DNA of 64,000 nucleotides from Aquilaria yunnanensis (Eukaryota; Streptophyta; Magnoliopsida; Malvales; Thymelaeaceae). A program made the position numbers and the translations under genes. The notes below the pieces were generated by a model. The model was not told the origin of the DNA. It was given only the letters and a program-made list of their open reading frames with translations, and did no database searches. Within the stretch, counting starts at the first letter, position 1. Each line of letters begins with the position of its first letter. This document shows positions 11,971 through 24,055 of this stretch, piece by piece. The DNA lies in NCBI GenBank assembly GCA_039654915.1, contig CM077598.1, positions 72,134,041-72,198,040 of the forward strand. The letters are read 5' to 3'.

Positions 11971-12070
11971 GGTTGCTAAGTGATAGCGCTTGGCCTATAT
12001 GTCAGGTTGCTAAGTGATGGCGCTTGGCCTGTATATGTGTCAGGTTGCTAAGTGATTGCACTTGGCCTGA
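11971..12070 (+). repeat. Triplicated 27-bp word in chromovirus LTR
   Basis: GGTTGCTAAGTGAT followed by a GCGCTTGGCCT-like word starts at 11971, 12005 and 12043 (spacing 34 and 38 bp). The same triplet is in the 3' LTR and, inverted, in F at about 58085-58195. Confidence 0.85.
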
Positions 12071-12903
12071 TACAGAGGACTACTTGAGGAGAGGTCTACC
12101 GGCCTAGTATATATATATATGACTAGTACCCTCATGCTGTGTGAGCTCGCAGCCAGAGTCCTAGTAATTTTTCTTGCAGGTACATCGAAGACCCTTACTG
12201 AGAATGTTGAATTCTCACTCCCTGTTTGTTATGCAGAGTCTGGAGTAGCAGGACCGGATAATCACTGAGGATTATCACGGTAGTACCTTTTTGTCTGTAA
12301 AGGTACGGTAGTTGAGAAACTTTAAGTTTCTAGCCTGCTTAAGTGTTTAATTGGTCTGTTGGTCAGGCTGTGGTACTAACTTGCTTCTTCCTTTGGCTGC
12401 AGAGCCTAGTAGCACTTGGCACAGGACTTGTGAGACTCGCCACTGGGACAGGAGTCCAAAGTGGGAGCTAGGGTAAAAGATCTCAGCAAAGTCTTGTATT
12501 TTGATACAGTAATTTATTTTGCCTCCAGTATTTATGTTATAAAGAGTCCTTGACTCAGGGGATTGTTCTCTGGGTGAGAGCATTAGTTACTTATGTATAA
12601 ATGCTTTCACGAGCGGTGTATGTGTAGTTAATCACTCAAAGGTTGATTTTGATATGCTTTGGCATTTTGTATTTATTTATATAGAATTTTACTAGCCGGC
12701 TAAATGTCTAAATGATTAAATGTTTTATGGTTTTAATAAACCAAGTCAAAGCATAAGTGCATACATATTGCATTTCTAGGTTAATCAACTAGTAGCATTG
12801 GATTTAATCCACACACATAACCAGCTAGCCAATTACAATCCACCGTGAGACAAACGCTCATAGGGTATCCCGGGCAGGGGCACGGGGATCGTGTCAGTGT
12901 TCT

Positions 12904-12915
12904 TGGTATCAGAGC
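12904..12915 (+). other. B primer-binding site (initiator tRNA-Met)
   Basis: TGGTATCAGAGC, complementary to the 3' end of plant initiator Met-tRNA, starts seven bases after the LTR. Confidence 0.9.
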
Positions 12916-13039
12916 TAAGGGTTTTATTTCATGGATATTGGAGGCTTAGACTGAGATCTAGTAGTAAAGTCCAAGTGCTAGGAAGTTAGTACTGACCAAC
13001 ATCTGGGGAAATGTTGTCTGGCTGTGGTTGCAGGTTATT

Positions 13040-15256
13040 ATGGTTGATACGAGGTCTGGAACTTCGAGGGGGACTAGGGAACCTGGTGAAGGTTCTAGTG
13101 ACCCAGTTGTGGCGAGGTTGGATGAGATATCCAGAGTGCTACAGAGTTTGACTGAGACTATGTCTCAGGTGGCACAGGGTATGAACACTCTTGTAACAGA
13201 GATGTTCAGAGATTATGGGGACAGAGGTGTTGCCCAGGAGGAAGTTGAGCCACAACAGGAACAGGAAAGGCATGCTGAGCAACAGCAAGTGCCTAGAGCT
13301 CAGGAACCCAGAAATCAAGTTCTTGAGGAGGTTGAGGAACCAGAGATGATGGAGGCTCCAAGGAGGGGAGACACTCCACATCAGATGAGGTTGCTGGAAA
13401 AGTTTAAGACAGTTGATCCACCTAGCTTTGACGGGACAGGAGATCCTGATAGAGCAGAGGATTGGTTGTCTGTTATGAACAGACTCTTTACTTGTGGTGG
13501 TTATGAGACAGAGCAGAGGATGGTTCTAGTACCTTTCTTTCTGAGAGGGAGAGCCAGTCTTTGGTGGGACGATGTGATGGAGTTATTGAGGGAGAGTAAT
13601 GGCACTCGTCCAGAGCACAAGAAAAAGGTGCTCAAGTGGTCAGACTTCGAGAAGAAGTTTAGACAGGAGTATATCAGTGAAGCTGCACAGGATCAGAGGA
13701 GGATCCAGTTTGAGAATCTGACACAGGGAGAGATGTCAGTACGAGAGTATGAGCAGCGATACAATTCACTTATCCGATATGCTCCATATATGTTGGGTAA
13801 TGATGAGCTGAAAGCCAAGAAGTTTTCCCAGGGCCTGAAGCCTATTTTCAGGAGGTATATGGCGACAGTTGATATCAGGAGTTATCGCCAGATGGTTCAG
13901 AAGGCATTGGCATTGGAAAGGGAATTCGAGGATTCCAGGGCACCTGTGAAAAAGGTGGAAGCTGGGCCATCTAACTTGGGGAAAAGTGCTGGAAAGCGAC
14001 CAATGGTAGGGAACCAGGATCCATCTAAGAAGAGGAGGACAGGTGTGTGTCCTAGGTGCAGACGGTTCCATGGTGGAAGACCATGTACACTGGGCACAGA
14101 TATTTGTAATGTCTGTGGTCAGAGAGGGCATTGGGCCAGGGACTGCCCAAGAGTTCGTTCAGTTACAGGTCCATCTCGGGTTTTACCTCCAGTACCGCTT
14201 GCTATTGGGAACCGGCCTGGAGTAGTTGCTGCAGCAGTGAACCCAAGAGTCTTTGCTTTGACGAACCAGGCGGCCAGAGAACCGCCAGCTGTACGAGGTA
14301 ATTTTACTTTTCTGAGCAGTAGTGTTAGAGTGCTTTTCGATACGGGAGCTACTCTTTCAGTGATATCTTCTGCCTTGGTAGATAAGCATAGTTTACAGCG
14401 TGAAATTGCGGGTGAGTTGAGACTCATCAGGACTGCAGGGAGAGGTTTTATTGTGACCAATGAAGTGGTTACTAGGTATCCTTTGCAGTTAGGTGATCAT
14501 GATTTTTGTTGTGAGTTGTGGGTGATTGAGTTGAAATCATATGACCTGGTGCTGGGAATGGATTGGTTGAGTAAGCACAAGGCACGAATTAACTGTGCGA
14601 ATCACTCAGTTGACATCACTGATGCTCAAGGAGCTAGAGTGACTTGCACAGGAGGGTTGGCATCTAGTGCTAAGAGTTTACATCTTAGACTTGTAGATAC
14701 CATCCCTGTAGTGGGTGAAGAGGAGTATTACTCGTTGAATGGAGTAGCTATAGAGGATGAGTTGGGGAGTATTCCTGTAGCTAATCAGTTTCCTGAGGTG
14801 TTTCCAGTGGAGTTACCTGGGTTACCACCTAGGAGGGATACTGAGTTTGCTATCCATCTGCAACCAGGGGTTGAGCCTATTTCAGTACCACCTTATAGGA
14901 TGTCGGCTCCTGAGATGGATGAGTTGAAGAAGCAGTTGGAGGAACTGCTAGGGAAAGGTTTCATAAGACCGAGTGTATCACCGTGGGGAGCTCCAGTATT
15001 ATTTGTGAAGAAGAAGGATGGAACTTTCAGGTTGTGCATCGATTACAGGAAGTTGAATGCAGTGACAGTTAAGAATAAGTATCCACTTCCTAGAATTGAT
15101 GATTTGTTTGACAGACTCAGAGGAGCGAGAGTGTTTTCCAGGATTGATCTTCGGTCTGGGTATTTTCAGATCAGAGTAAGGAGGAAGACATTCCGAAGAC
15201 TGCCTTCAGGACAAGGTACGGGCATTATGAGTATACGGTTATGCCTTTTGGTGTGA
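13040..15256 (+). pseudogene. gag-pol: B gag-protease-RT N-terminus (ends in frameshift)
   Basis: The frame starts at ATG 13040 (MVDTRSG); an upstream TTG in frame at 13028 is less likely. Domains in order: Retrotrans_gag capsid (about residues 120-260), a basic linker, a [10 protein letters not shown] motif followed by the CCHC knuckle [14 protein letters not shown] (near 14107), aspartic protease with LFDTGAT (near 14335), then the first RT motifs ([31 protein letters not shown]). Frame is lost near 15177, where F has one extra T, and about 25 out-of-frame residues follow before the stop at 15256. The rest of pol continues in another frame from 15241. Confidence 0.92.
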
Positions 15257-17763
15257 CTAATGCTCCAGCAGTGTTTATGGAAGCTATGAATCGGATCTTT
15301 AAGCCATTTCTGGATCAGTTTGTTGAGGTCTTCATCGACGATATTCTGATCTATTCACAGTCTACAGCAGAGCATGAGGAGCACCTTAGAACGGTTTTGC
15401 AAGTGCTGAAGGATAATCAGTACTATGCAAAATTTTCTAAGTGTGAGTTTTGGTCCGAGAGGATTCAGTTTTTGGGGCATATTATCAGTGCTCAAGGTTT
15501 GTCAGTTGATCCTGAAAAGGTTCAAGCAGTAGTTGATTGGAAGAGACCGACTACAGTTACAGAGGTCAGGAGTTTCTTGGGTCTAGCAGGTTACTACAGA
15601 CGCTTCATAGAGAAATTCTCTGTGATAGCTACGCCGTTGACAGTATTGACCAGGAAAGCTCAGAAATTTGAGTGGACACCGAAGTGTGAAGAAGCCTACA
15701 TGAAGCTGAAGGAAAAGTTGACCAGTGCACCCATACTTGTATTACCAGACCCGGACAGAGCCTTTACAGTTTATACTGATGCGTCAGGTTCAGGTTTGGG
15801 TTGTGTTCTACATCAGGACAGTCAGGTGATTGCTTATGGTTCGAGACAGCTGAGGCCTAATGAGTTGAACTACCCTGTTCATGATCTTGAGCTTGCAGCA
15901 GTGATCTTTGCACTGAAATTATGGAGACATTATTTGATGGGAAGATCGTTCAGAATCTTCACTGATCACAAGAGTTTGAAGTATTTGTTTACTCAGAAGG
16001 ATCTGAACATGAGACAGCGGCGATGGATTGAGTACATTAAAGACTATGATTGTTCGATCGAGTATTGTGCTGGTAAAGGGAACGTGGTAGCAGATGCTTT
16101 GAGCCGGAAGTACACAGGAGTGATCTTGTCCAAGGATCAGGCTATAGATTCTTCAGAAGGAGCATTGAAGGATTGTTTCTTAGCTTTGCATGAATTATGG
16201 CAAAGTCGAGAAAAATCCTTAGTCTACGTTTTGGAGATTCAGACGGCTTGGTTAACCAGAGTCAGAGAAGCTCAGTTGAAAGATCCATTGTTGAAGAAGA
16301 TTTCAGGTGAAGCTAAGACTGGTGCTTTGAAGAAAGAGTTCAAGTACAAAGATGGAATACTGCATTATGGTGATCGACTCTATGTGTCGAATGTTGAGGG
16401 ACTTAGACAGCAAGTCCTACAGGAGGCACATAGCAGCACATTGAGTATTCATCCTGGTGTTAGTAAGATGTATCAAGATCTGAAGACACATTTTTGGTGG
16501 CCAGGACTGAAGAGAGATGTACGAGGACATGTGGCAAAGTGTTTGACATGTCAGGTGGTGAAAGCTGAACACCAGAAACCAGCAGGCACACTTCAGAGTT
16601 TATCTCTACCAGTGAGGAAGTGGGGATCCGTTACTATGGATTTCCTAGTGGGGTTACCGACCACCCGGAATCAACATGATGCTATTTGGGTAGTGGTTGA
16701 CAGATTGACGAAGTCGGCACACTTTATACCGATCAGAGTCACCTATACATTGGAGAGGTTGGCTCAGTTATATCTCAGGGAGATTGTGAGACTCCATGGG
16801 ATACCAGATCAGATCATATCAGACAGAGATCCACGATTTACATCACGGTTTTGGAATGCTTTTCAGGAAGCATTGGGCAGTAAAGTTAGCCTCAGTACTG
16901 CTTTTCATCCACAGACTGACGGACAGTCAGAGAGGGTGATTCAGACTTTGGAGGACATGCTACGCATGTGTGTCATTGATTTCAGAGGTGATTGGGATCA
17001 GCACTTACCACTGATCGAGTTTGCCTATAATAACAGTCATCAATCTGTTATTGGAATGGCGCCCTATGAAGCTTTGTATGGGAGACGATGTATGACACCT
17101 CATTGTTGGGCAGATCCAACAGACAGAGTGGTCGTTGGACCTGAGATCATAGCTGACACTACAGCTAAGATTAAGTTGATTCAACAGAGAATCAAGACAG
17201 CTAATGACAGACAGACTAAGTATGCAAACAGAAGAAGAAGGGAATTGAGTTTTGAGGTTGGTGACAAAGTACTTCTGAAAGTGTCGCCCATGAGAGGAGT
17301 TAGTCGTTTTGGACAAAGGGGCAAGTTAGCTCCAAGGTTCATTGGACCTTATGAAGTGTTAGAGAAAGTTGGGAAAGTTGCTTATCGGTTGGCTTTACCG
17401 CCTAACCTTTCTCAAGTGCATAATGTGTTTCACGTCAGTTTACTCAGGAAGTGCACAGTTGAGCCCGGACAGGTAGTAAATCCTTCAGTGATACCCATTC
17501 AGGAGGACTTGACTTATGAAGAGAAACCAGTTCAGATTTTGGATAGGCAAGTCAAGAAACTGCGGACTAAGTGGATTCCGATGGTTAAGATCCTTTGGTC
17601 TAACCATAGTGAGGAGGAAGCTACCTGGGAGACAGAGCAGGATATGCTGAAAAGATATCCTGGTGTTTTTCCAGAGTTGCAACGGAATTTGGGGGACCAA
17701 ATTCCAGAAGGAGGGGAGAATGTTACGGCCCTTCTAGAGGGAGGTAAGGACTTTAGAATTTAG
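15241..17763 (+). pseudogene. pol: B pol, C-terminal part: RT, RNase H, integrase, chromodomain
   Basis: The frame is open for 840 codons. RT has VFIDDILIY (near 15330), RNase H has [10 protein letters not shown] (near 15773), and integrase has a zinc-binding region (near 16440-16560) and the core acids in TMDFLVGLP (16635), SDRDPRF (16816) and QTDGQSERV (16912). The C-terminus has [10 protein letters not shown] and a chromodomain-like block ([19 protein letters not shown], then [13 protein letters not shown]). The last codons run into the 3' LTR and stop at 17763, exactly as in F. Only the upstream deletion separates it from gag; whether a ribosome or recombination could repair it is unknown. 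Confidence 0.92.
17708..17720 (+). other. B polypurine tract
   Basis: AAGGAGGGGAGAA directly precedes the 3' LTR; it lies inside the coding frame. Confidence 0.85.
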
Positions 17764-20231
17764 TTTAGAAATTTAATTTAAGTTTGCCTAGCAAGAATTA
17801 AGAAGTTTGCCAAAGTTCACTAAGTTCCGACAAGAATAAAGCTCTGAACTAAGTTCAGGGGCAAAATGGTAATTTTGCACCCTGAGTGGCCGGGACGAGT
17901 CCCGAGTGTTTTAAAATGAATTTTAGAACTTAACTTTTAACCTTAACTCAAACTCAACAAATAGACAAGAATTTAATCAAGAATTGTCAAGTTACAAAGA
18001 TGGGGGACCTAATTGCACTTAACTTGAAACCTTGGTGATCTTGGTTGCTAAGTGAGGGTTTAAGAAGGGAAAGAGGGGGAGAAGCTACCATTAACACGTT
18101 CTTAAGCTTCCCTCACTCATTTCTCTCTCAAATTGAACTTGGAATCAAGTGATCTTGGTGTCAAGAGGCGCAATTAAGGGTGTTTAAGCTTGGAGGATGC
18201 ATTTTCAAGCTTGAATCCATGTTTTTGAAGCTTGAAAGGGTGTTTTTCTCCATCCCCTGTTTTTGAACGAGGTATGAGTTATGTTCTTGATTGAATTCGT
18301 GTTATTTGGTTGATTGGAAGCTTGGGTTTTGGTTGAAAGATGTGTTTTTGATGTTTTAGAGCTTTGTTTTGGTATGGTTTTGTGTAGAACTTTGGAAGCT
18401 TATTTGGAAGAGGAAGGGTTCGAATTCTTGCTTGTTCTTGGTGTTAAGGTAAGGGAGAAAGTGTTTTTAAGTTGTTGGATTGCTTTTGGATTGAAATGGA
18501 TTGAGAAAGTTGAGTAATTTTTGGGTATGGTATGAAGAAACGTTTTGGGAATTATGATGGACTAGCTAAATTCGAAGGATTGGTTTGATGCTTCTAATGC
18601 ATCATAGTTTGGCTTTGATAGTTGGTTTTGTTCCTTGCAACATGTACTTCATGTGTATGAAATTTGGTAACTTTTGATGCATGTTTGCTATATGTATTTG
18701 GTTGCCAAAGTTCGTAGCAGCAATCGGCCAAATTCTGCATTTCTGCAGAATTGGCGACGCGGCGCCAATTGGCCCGAAAATTGGCGACGTGTCGCCAATT
18801 CAATTTTTCTTCACAGAGCGTCTGCTCGTCGGCGACGCGTCGCCAATTCCTTTTTGCCTTTGGCGACGCGGCGCCAACACCTAAAAATGGAGGGTTTGAC
18901 TTTTTGCTGCGTTGACCCGACCGAGACTACGGAAGGCTCGGAACGTGCCTAAGGGTCCGAGGATCCCGATGGTACTCCGAAACTTCCGAAAGTCCCACCG
19001 GAAGTATGAGTTTTCTTGAACTGTTTGAGGTAAGTAAGTTGCTTAGGCAACAAGTAAGGAAACAAATGTTGCAATTGAACTTAATTAGCTATCAATAGCT
19101 CAGGTGAGAGGTTTAGAACCCTCGTCGGCCTAGCCGTGCGGTAGCCACGAGGCCCCGAGGCGAAACCTTGTTCATCTAGTTTACATCAAAGAGGCCCTGC
19201 GGCCTAGTCTACAAGTCCCATCATAAATTCCCCTGCATAACAATTAGGTGAGAGGTTCTATGTTTGAATGAGGCTTGCTAAGGTTCGCCCTTGAGCCATA
19301 TGATAGGTTGCTAAGTGATAGCGCTTGGCCTATATGTCAGGTTGCTAAGTGATGGCGCTTGGCCTGTATATGTGTCAGGTTGCTAAGTGATTGCACTTGG
19401 CCTGATACAGAGGACTACTTGAGGAGAGGTCTACCGGCCTAGTATATATATATATGACTAGTACCCTCATGCTGTGTGAGCTCGCAGCCAGAGTCCTAGT
19501 AATTTTTCTTGCAGGTACATCGAAGACCCTTACTGAGAATGTTGAATTCTCACTCCCTGTTTGTTATGCAGAGTCTGGAGTAGCAGGACCGGATAATCAC
19601 TGAGGATTATCACGGTAGTACCTTTTTGTCTGTAAAGGTACGGTAGTTGAGAAACTTTAAGTTTCTAGCCTGCTTAAGTGTTTAATTGGTCTGTTGGTCA
19701 GGCTGTGGTACTAACTTGCTTCTTCCTTTGGCTGCAGAGCCTAGTAGCACTTGGCACAGGACTTGTGAGACTCGCCACTGGGACAGGAGTCCAAAGTGGG
19801 AGCTAGGGTAAAAGATCTCAGCAAAGTCTTGTATTTTGATACAGTAATTTATTTTGCCTCCAGTATTTATGTTATAAAGAGTCCTTGACTCAGGGGATTG
19901 TTCTCTGGGTGAGAGCATTAGTTACTTATGTATAAATGCTTTCACGAGCGGTGTATGTGTAGTTAATCACTCAAAGGTTGATTTTGATATGCTTTGGCAT
20001 TTTGTATTTATTTATATAGAATTTTACTAGCCGGCTAAATGTCTAAATGATTAAATGTTTTATGGTTTTAATAAACCAAGTCAAAGCATAAGTGCATACA
20101 TATTGCATTTCTAGGTTAATCAACTAGTAGCATTGGATTTAATCCACACACATAACCAGCTAGCCAATTACAATCCACCGTGAGACAAACGCTCACAGGG
20201 TATCCCGGGCAGGGGCACGGGGATCGTGTCA
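17721..20231 (+). repeat. B 3' LTR
   Basis: It is the same length as the 5' LTR (2511 bp). I noticed a C-to-T change in one palindrome core (18790) and another C/T difference near 20196. TSD CGTTT follows at 20232-20236. Confidence 0.93.
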
Positions 20232-20236
20232 CGTTT

Positions 20237-21012
20237 TGCCCAAGGGAGAATACCTAAGATGCTCAGAAAAAGTGGGTTAGGAGGTCCCCGGGGTGTTTTT
20301 CAGGGGTGGAGCCTCCGACGCCCAAGTCAGTGGTGCTGAGAGAAGGCAGAGGAAATAGCACTGAGGGGTTCAGTGAACTCGCCTGGTAGTACTTTCTCAG
20401 AGTAAGGAGTCAGGACATCTGGCCGCCTCCCGCCAGGGTGTATTCCCTGGTATTTATAGGAGTGCCTAGCCCATTCAGATCTTGACACGTGTACGGTCAG
20501 ATGTTCCTGAATTTTTGGGCGTAGGGGGCAAGTAGCCGGTGGCAGGCCCCTTGAGCCTTGAGCCGAGACGGGCCATGATGTGACTTTGATGGCGTCGGCG
20601 TGTCAGGGCGCCGTTTGAGGCGACTTGTGATGTCTGTGGGCGACATGTCAGAGGCTTCCTTAAATGCTCCTGCCGTACTCCCGAGGTCATTGGGCGAGGT
20701 CGTCCTCTGGTACGGACGGTGCCTCTTCGGGAAACATACCCTCAGTTCGGGGGTTCCCATCTTCAGGGAGTTCCACCTTCGGAAAGATCATGTTCGGCCC
20801 GCAATAGCTGGTCCCTCTTTTCCGAAGGCGATCTGTTGACAACCTTGGGGGGCTAGTAGTATCCTCAGGTTTCCTGGCGTGTTGGGCTCGGAGCTCTTCG
20901 GCTATCTCCCGAGGTGTATGATCCCACCTTTTCTCGGGTAGCGCCAGTTTTCTTCTGGCCATTCTTGTGGCAGGGAGTTCGGCCAGATAGAGGCGATAGC
21001 CTTTGGCTATCA
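20237..21012 (-). repeat. Solo LTR S1, main piece
   Basis: Minus-strand LTR of the E subfamily; the last 82 bp are at 10304-10385. The words CGACGCCCAAGTCA near 20317 and GATAGCCTTTGGCTATCA at its right end are Tat LTR hallmarks. Open frames such as 20475-20690 are not conserved. Confidence 0.88.
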
Positions 21013-21017
21013 CCACC

Positions 21018-21152
21018 TTTGGAGACCCTCTGAAGGTACCTTCTTCCACCTCCAGGACTCCCTGCTGCCCACACTGCTACACACAGTGGAGATGCTGGCT
21101 CCGCCTAACCGGAACGCATCAGATGCTGGCTCCGCACCTCTGGACCGCATCA
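21018..21152 (+). repeat. A2 3' LTR, last 135 bp
   Basis: This matches the end of the A2 5' LTR (from GGTACCTTCTTGCACC to the terminal CCGCAGCA) and ends at 21152 before TSD TTCTT (21153-21157). Confidence 0.9.
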
Positions 21153-21157
21153 TTCTT

Positions 21158-23307
21158 CTTCTTTGTTTCCTTCTTTAGGGCCTCAACCTCGGCTTGAAGG
21201 ACGGCATTCTCAGCGAGGGCCTTCGTCAGGATAGCGAAATTTTCTTCCTTCTCCTTTCGATAAGCCTCGTTGGAATAATTGAGCTCGACAACCTTCACTA
21301 CAAGGTCAGGTCTTCTGGGAGAAATCCTTTAAGAGCTCCTCCTGACCCTTCCGAAAGTCCTCCCGAAGTTTGGCAACTTCCTCCTTGGCAATTCTGCTCA
21401 ACTCAGCGTTCTTAACAATCGAGTTAGCACAGAACACCTTGGCCTTCTCCAAACATTCTTTGGTCCAAGTTTGGACCGAAGACTGTTTAGCTACCTAAGC
21501 TTTGAAGTATCCGCTATACGCCAAGAGCTGCAAAAAATAAGGAGAACAGAACACTTGGTAAAGTTGCACAAGGAAAGCTAAACACATAACAAAATTGGGA
21601 GAAAGAATAATGGGTATAAAGGAGTACCGGGGCAGCACGCTCGGCCATCTTTGCGGTGACGATCTCCTCATTCGAGCAGTCTTCGGCCATAGACTTGAAG
21701 GTAGCCTGGGTGAGTACGCCCCTCGCCATTTGGGGAGCCATTTGCTAGCCGTCGTCGGAGAACAAATTGATGTCCTCCGTGAAAGACTAGAAAGGCTCCC
21801 TTAGGACCTTTTCCTTTAGGATATGAGAGTCCCGGAAGGCCCGCTTTCGGGCATGCTCCACCATCCACACCGAGGGCGCCAATTCCTCTGCAAAATCAAG
21901 GCACAGTTCCATTATGACATTGTTCCTTAGTCATATACCAACACAATCGAGAGCACTAAAAATTGTCTAAGGGACAAACCTAGCAGCACCTCGGTGACAT
22001 CATCGTCAGAGTCCCGAACCTCCTCCACTTCGGCGGGGACATGTTTGCCCTTGCTTCTTCTGCACTCTTCAAGTTCATCAGCAAAAGGGCCCCCTACCGA
22101 AGAACCTAGAAGGTCCACTGAAGTAGTGGGACTGCGGGGGATGGAGCTGACGGCAAGCTCCGGTTGCAGGTTGGCTTGGACCTCGGGCTGATCCTCGGCC
22201 TCTTTAACATCTTCCAGAGGCGGGGGAACTAGGTCCTTTTTCACCTTCTTAGCCGAAGACGGACTGGCCCCAATCATCTTTCACCGTTTCGGGGCCCCCT
22301 TCTTCGTCTGTTCCCCCTTCTCGGCTTGACCAAGGAAGAGGGATTTGTAGAAAATGGCCGACTAATCGCCCATCTTTGAAAAAGCAGGAAAATATCAGTG
22401 TAAGTCCAAAAGGATACTTATACAAAAAATTGGAAAGTAACTTACTCTTAAAAAGGGCTTCGTAAGAGAGCTCCCCCCGAAGGAGCATCACTAGCCAGGA
22501 CTTTTTCCCGTCAGCGGTAGGAGCTGGCATGCCGAGGTCTGTCTCATGCACCTCGAGCACCCCCAGCTGCCGAAGAACCTCCTCAGACATAAGGTTCCAT
22601 TTAATAGGGAAGGGATACAAAGAGCGCGGTGGGACCTTGGCATCCTAGTCGGTGACAGCTCGAATACGGTTATCGAAGTGCCCAAACCTCACTGCCAACT
22701 CAGGAGTTAGCAACTTCTTAGGGTCAACGACATCCGTCTCCAGCTTTCCTCGAGCCCACCTAGTCGGCATGCCCGACCATGCCTCCACCATCTTCAGGAA
22801 GAAGAACTTCCTTTGCCACCTTCGCCAACTGTCATTAGTGCCGAAGGTGAACATATATTTGTTTCTCCTAAATCCCACAGGCAACATGAAATAGAAGCCA
22901 CCCTTTGGGACCGGATAGAGCTTGTAATACTGCATGAAAATGATGAAGTGGGGTTCTACCTTGAAAACCCCACACATGAAGAGAAAGGCGTTGAAGTAAC
23001 AGTAGGAGTTGGGTGGAAGCTGATTCACAGCTATGCCATGGAATTGGCAAAAGTCATAAATCATCTTCCGCAGAGGAAACCGAAGTTCGGCCTTAAGTTG
23101 GGCCCGGAAGACAGTAACCTCATCCTTACCGTTCATAAAGCTAAAGTGGCCAAGATGGGGTAGTCTGGTGGTGGCATAAAAGGGAAGAAAGAACTTGGTC
23201 ATCCACTTCGCTAACTTTTCCAAAGTGGAGCAACAGGGTTGAGACATGAGAGGTTGCCAGCTCTCGGGAATAGCCTGGACAGACATGAGGGGGACAGGCA
23301 AAGACAT
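21158..23307 (-). pseudogene. A1 antisense gene, exons 1-3 and start of exon 4
   Basis: Inferred minus-strand exons: 23307-22446, about 22374-21980, 21887-21628, and 21537-21158 continued at 2752-2445. Donors are GTAAGT, GTTTGT and GTACTC; acceptors TTTTGCAG precede exons 3 and 4. The acceptor of exon 2 reads CAAAG where E and A2 have CAG, so splicing was probably lost. Exon 1 is long and well kept (MSLPVPLMSV start, FCQFHGIAVNQLPPNS, GWQRKFFFL-like RRWQRKFFFL) with one Trp-to-stop near 22648. Exons 2-4 carry several stops. Same family and architecture as the gene in E. Confidence 0.85.
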
Positions 23308-24040
23308 GTTGGGAAAGAGAAAACAACTTTGGAAAGGGGAATCAAAGGACTTCAAAAGAAAGGGAAGAAGCTTCACGGACTAGAAAAAAAAGAAACCGAA
23401 ACAACCGAAAGACCTCTGGAAGAAAAACCCACCAAAACATTTGCCAAAGTCGGGTTTAGAAGATGCCGTCGTAAACGGTTGCCAGAAATCACTCCGCCAC
23501 TTGTACTGCCGCAAAAAGAGAAGGAAAAGAAGGAAAAGTTCAAGGACATATGAGAGCAAGAGAAGGATAAAGGAAAGCAAATGAGGATAAGGAAGGGTTT
23601 ACATGGGCCAAACAGGGGTAGCCGAATTGTCGCCATAACTACCCTGCGAAGGTGAACCGTCGCCATAATTGCTCCTCGAAGGTGAAAGGATGCGGCTGGT
23701 GTAACTGACCTGACTGCCCCCAACCATCGCGTGCCACAAGTCATCCAACGTGAGAAACTAGGACGTGTTTTCTGACACCGTGAAAACCCAGGCATGCCTA
23801 TCCAAACTGACACGCCTGGTTACAAGACATGACGGTCAGCTGACCTGCAACAAGAAAACTAAAAATAAAGGGAGTGCACACCCTAAGATTGCCAAAGGAC
23901 TGACCAGAGGGCAAGTGATGACATTTTCGGCTAGGAAGGATCCCCTTCGGGTGCCGAAGCGTCTCCTTGAACAGCGTCCCACACGGAGTTCGGCAAGATG
24001 TCCTCAGAGAGTCTAGAGCTGAAGTCTCCACTTTGACTTT
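23308..24040 (-). promoter_or_regulatory. A1 antisense-gene leader and promoter region
   Basis: On the minus strand two direct repeats of 30 bp (23683-23654 and 23653-23624), each ACCTTCG...TTATGGCGAC..TTC, are followed 18 bp later by CATGTAAA (23605-23598) at the place where D and E have TATATA. The TATA box therefore seems mutated. The 5' leader contains a block also seen in D and E, around TTTGGTGGGTTT near 23425-23455. No gene is seen in 23691-24040. Confidence 0.6.
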
Positions 24041-24055
24041 TCAGGGAGGGGCATG
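24041..24055 (+). other. A1 polypurine tract
   Basis: TCAGGGAGGGGCATG directly precedes the TGATAGCC start of the 3' LTR. Confidence 0.8.

Larger units (their letters stand above)
10386..12896 (+). repeat. B 5' LTR
   Basis: It is 2511 bp, TG...CA. It carries a cluster of GC-rich palindromes (11414-11542), three copies of a 27-bp word (11971-12070), a (TA)n run at 12108-12120 that may act as TATA box, and no conserved coding frame. Short open frames (10979-11182, 11339-11617, 12583-12347) recur in all three LTR copies because the LTR is nearly identical. Confidence 0.93.
10386..20231 (+). mobile_element. Tekay/Del-like chromovirus B, complete (9846 bp)
   Basis: Two LTRs of exactly 2511 bp (10386-12896 and 17721-20231) begin TGTTACGG and end GTGTCA, with TSD CGTTT. 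The PBS matches initiator tRNA-Met, there is a purine tract before the 3' LTR, and gag-pol occupies 13040-17763. The LTRs differ at only two positions that I noticed, both C/T changes (18790 and about 20196), so the insertion is very recent. A single-base deletion breaks the reading frame. The lineage call rests on the long LTR, Met PBS and the C-terminal chromodomain-like segment. Confidence 0.93.
10304..21012 (-). mobile_element. Solo Tat LTR S1 (minus, split by chromovirus B)
   Basis: The pieces are 10304-10385 and 20237-21012, about 858 bp together. On the minus strand the LTR begins TGATAGCCAAAGGCTATCGCC, identical to the start of the E LTR, and ends GGGCATCA. It is flanked by the 5-mer CCACC at 10299-10303 and 21013-21017. 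A TATAAATA box lies on the minus strand at 20458-20451. No internal element sequence is present, so this is a solo LTR left by LTR-LTR recombination. It belongs to the E subfamily. Confidence 0.88.
2753..21152 (+). mobile_element. Tat-lineage element A2 (internally deleted, nested in A1, carries S1 and B)
   Basis: The element spans 2753-10303 plus 21018-21152, about 7.7 kb without nested insertions. Its LTRs are about 1042 bp (2753-3794) and 1043 bp (9396-10303 plus 21018-21152), begin TGATAGCC and end near GCA/TCA, and the TSD is TTCTT. Inside are a PBS, a short gag remnant, a decayed pol tail starting in RNase H, a nearly full-length antisense gene and a polypurine tract. Capsid, protease and RT regions are missing, so the copy could only have moved with help from another element. 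Confidence 0.9.

Noticed and set aside
12108..12120. TA run as a microsatellite of independent interest
   Set aside because: It is part of the LTR, equally present in all three copies, and better explained as promoter or plain LTR sequence.
13028..13030. TTG at 13028 as gag start of B
   Set aside because: An in-frame ATG follows at 13040 with a normal gag start; a non-ATG start has no support.
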